64,000 nt of DNA from Siniperca chuatsi (Eukaryota; Chordata; Actinopteri; Centrarchiformes; Sinipercidae), in contig NC_058047.1 in the NCBI RefSeq assembly GCF_020085105.1, forward strand, positions 17,790,501 to 17,854,500, given 5' to 3'. Made by a program: the position numbers and the translations under genes. Below are positions 63,199-64,000 of this stretch, piece by piece. Numbering within the stretch: the stretch's first letter is position 1; each line of letters starts with the position of its first letter. The notes under the pieces are model-generated. The model saw nothing but the letters and a program-made list of their open reading frames with translations, was not told where the DNA came from and ran no database searches.

Positions 63199-64000
63199 CT
63201 GAGAGGGAAAAAGTCAGGGAAGAGAGAAATTTTGTCATTCATTCATTCAACTTTAAATCATCCATGCTGGCCACCCCTCCCCCCTCTTCCCTAACATAAA
63301 ACAGGAAGAGAAGGAAAAGGCACAAAGAGGGCAGTGGGGAGAGAGAAAAAATGATAGACGGCAACATGTAGCTTCATTCTAATTGTCTGCAAAATCGACT
63401 GTGTGAAAATCAACACTGATACGTCTACTCTAAACAATGTGAATTAATGCTATTAGATAGTTGAGATGAGTGACATAATTTAACTTCATGCTTTTCATAT
63501 TTAATTTGTTATTGTTTTATGGCTTGTAAAGCTCTTTGTAAGCCCACACTGAAAAAAGGAAGAAGAGAAAAATAAGACAGGGATCAAAGTTTTATTTCTA
63601 GGTTTCTAGGTTGTGTTGCCCTGTCCTGTCTCCCATTTTTCCCTGACCACTGCCACTTTGTGGAGGTTTAAAAACTGGCCTTTTATTCATGAGCCTCTCA
63701 TAGGAGGAACGCAGAGCAATACTCAACGACCAGTTCCTCGTTTCATCAAAACGGCATGAACAAAATATCTCAGCACTTATTCTTGGTATTTTGTAACTTT
63801 CTTCTACACCGAGGTATCTGCCATTTTTAAACCTAACCACCTCTATTTTATGAACAGTATGTAAAGTGATAATATATTTTAGAAATACTGAATGATAACT
63901 TAAGCTCATGACTCATGCTGTAAGTGGGCAGCAGTTTGTGTGTTTATATAAAAGAAATATACAAAAACTATATTTAAGTGTTATTATTGTATATTTCCAA
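63199..64000. other. tpm4 intron, nothing recognised
   Basis: Presumed intron before exon 3. A minus-strand frame at 63598-63909 has no family resemblance. I looked for the short-isoform first exon (1b, MAGLNSLEAVKRK type in human TPM4) and did not find it here. Confidence 0.45.

Overview
The window is vertebrate nuclear DNA, most likely from a spiny-rayed teleost fish. Multi-exon genes with short GT-AG introns are separated by AT-rich intergenic DNA full of fish-type LINE tails, tRNA-type SINEs, palindromic MITEs and long CA, GATA and AT microsatellites. There are no bacterial, phage or CRISPR features. All exon boundaries were placed by hand from reading frame, splice consensus and exon phase; none was checked by alignment.

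Layout, left to right. (1) 1-405: a minus-strand LINE relic. (2) 703-1438 (+): the last three coding exons of pole4. (3) 1.4-11.3 kb: intergenic DNA with L1-like and L2/CR1-like LINE pieces, a SINE and a palindromic MITE with another repeat inside it. (4) 11418-13801 (+): a four-exon CC chemokine gene. (5) 17485-27876 (-): slc1a6, an EAAT4-type glutamate transporter, with a second candidate first exon at 26036-26081. (6) 28-35 kb: intergenic, with a nested LINE tail, a GATA array and a hAT MITE. (7) 35169-39821 (-): tax1bp3, a single-PDZ protein. (8) 41930-45535 (-): hsh2d, an SH2 adaptor. (9) 50616-55004 (-): rab8a. (10) 55870-56870 (+): an intact but diverged paralogue of ribosomal protein S27, head to head with rab8a. 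(11) 58614-63198 (-): exons 3-9 of tpm4, with two alternative terminal exons. Exons 1 and 2 lie beyond the right edge.

The genes are independent housekeeping, signalling and transport loci and do not form one pathway. The order tpm4, rps27-like, rab8a, hsh2d, with slc1a6 nearby, matches the human 19p13 neighbourhood (TPM4, RAB8A, HSH2D, SLC1A6). The ohnologous human blocks TPM1-RPS27L-RAB8B (15q22) and TPM3-RPS27-RAB13 (1q21) have an RPS27 gene at the corresponding place. The S27-like gene here is therefore best read as the member of the TPM4/RAB8A block, which I believe mammals lack. It is the most notable item in the window. I found no wholly new type of system. The other points of interest are alternative exons, a GC-AG intron, an upstream ORF overlapping the hsh2d start codon, and repeat structures.
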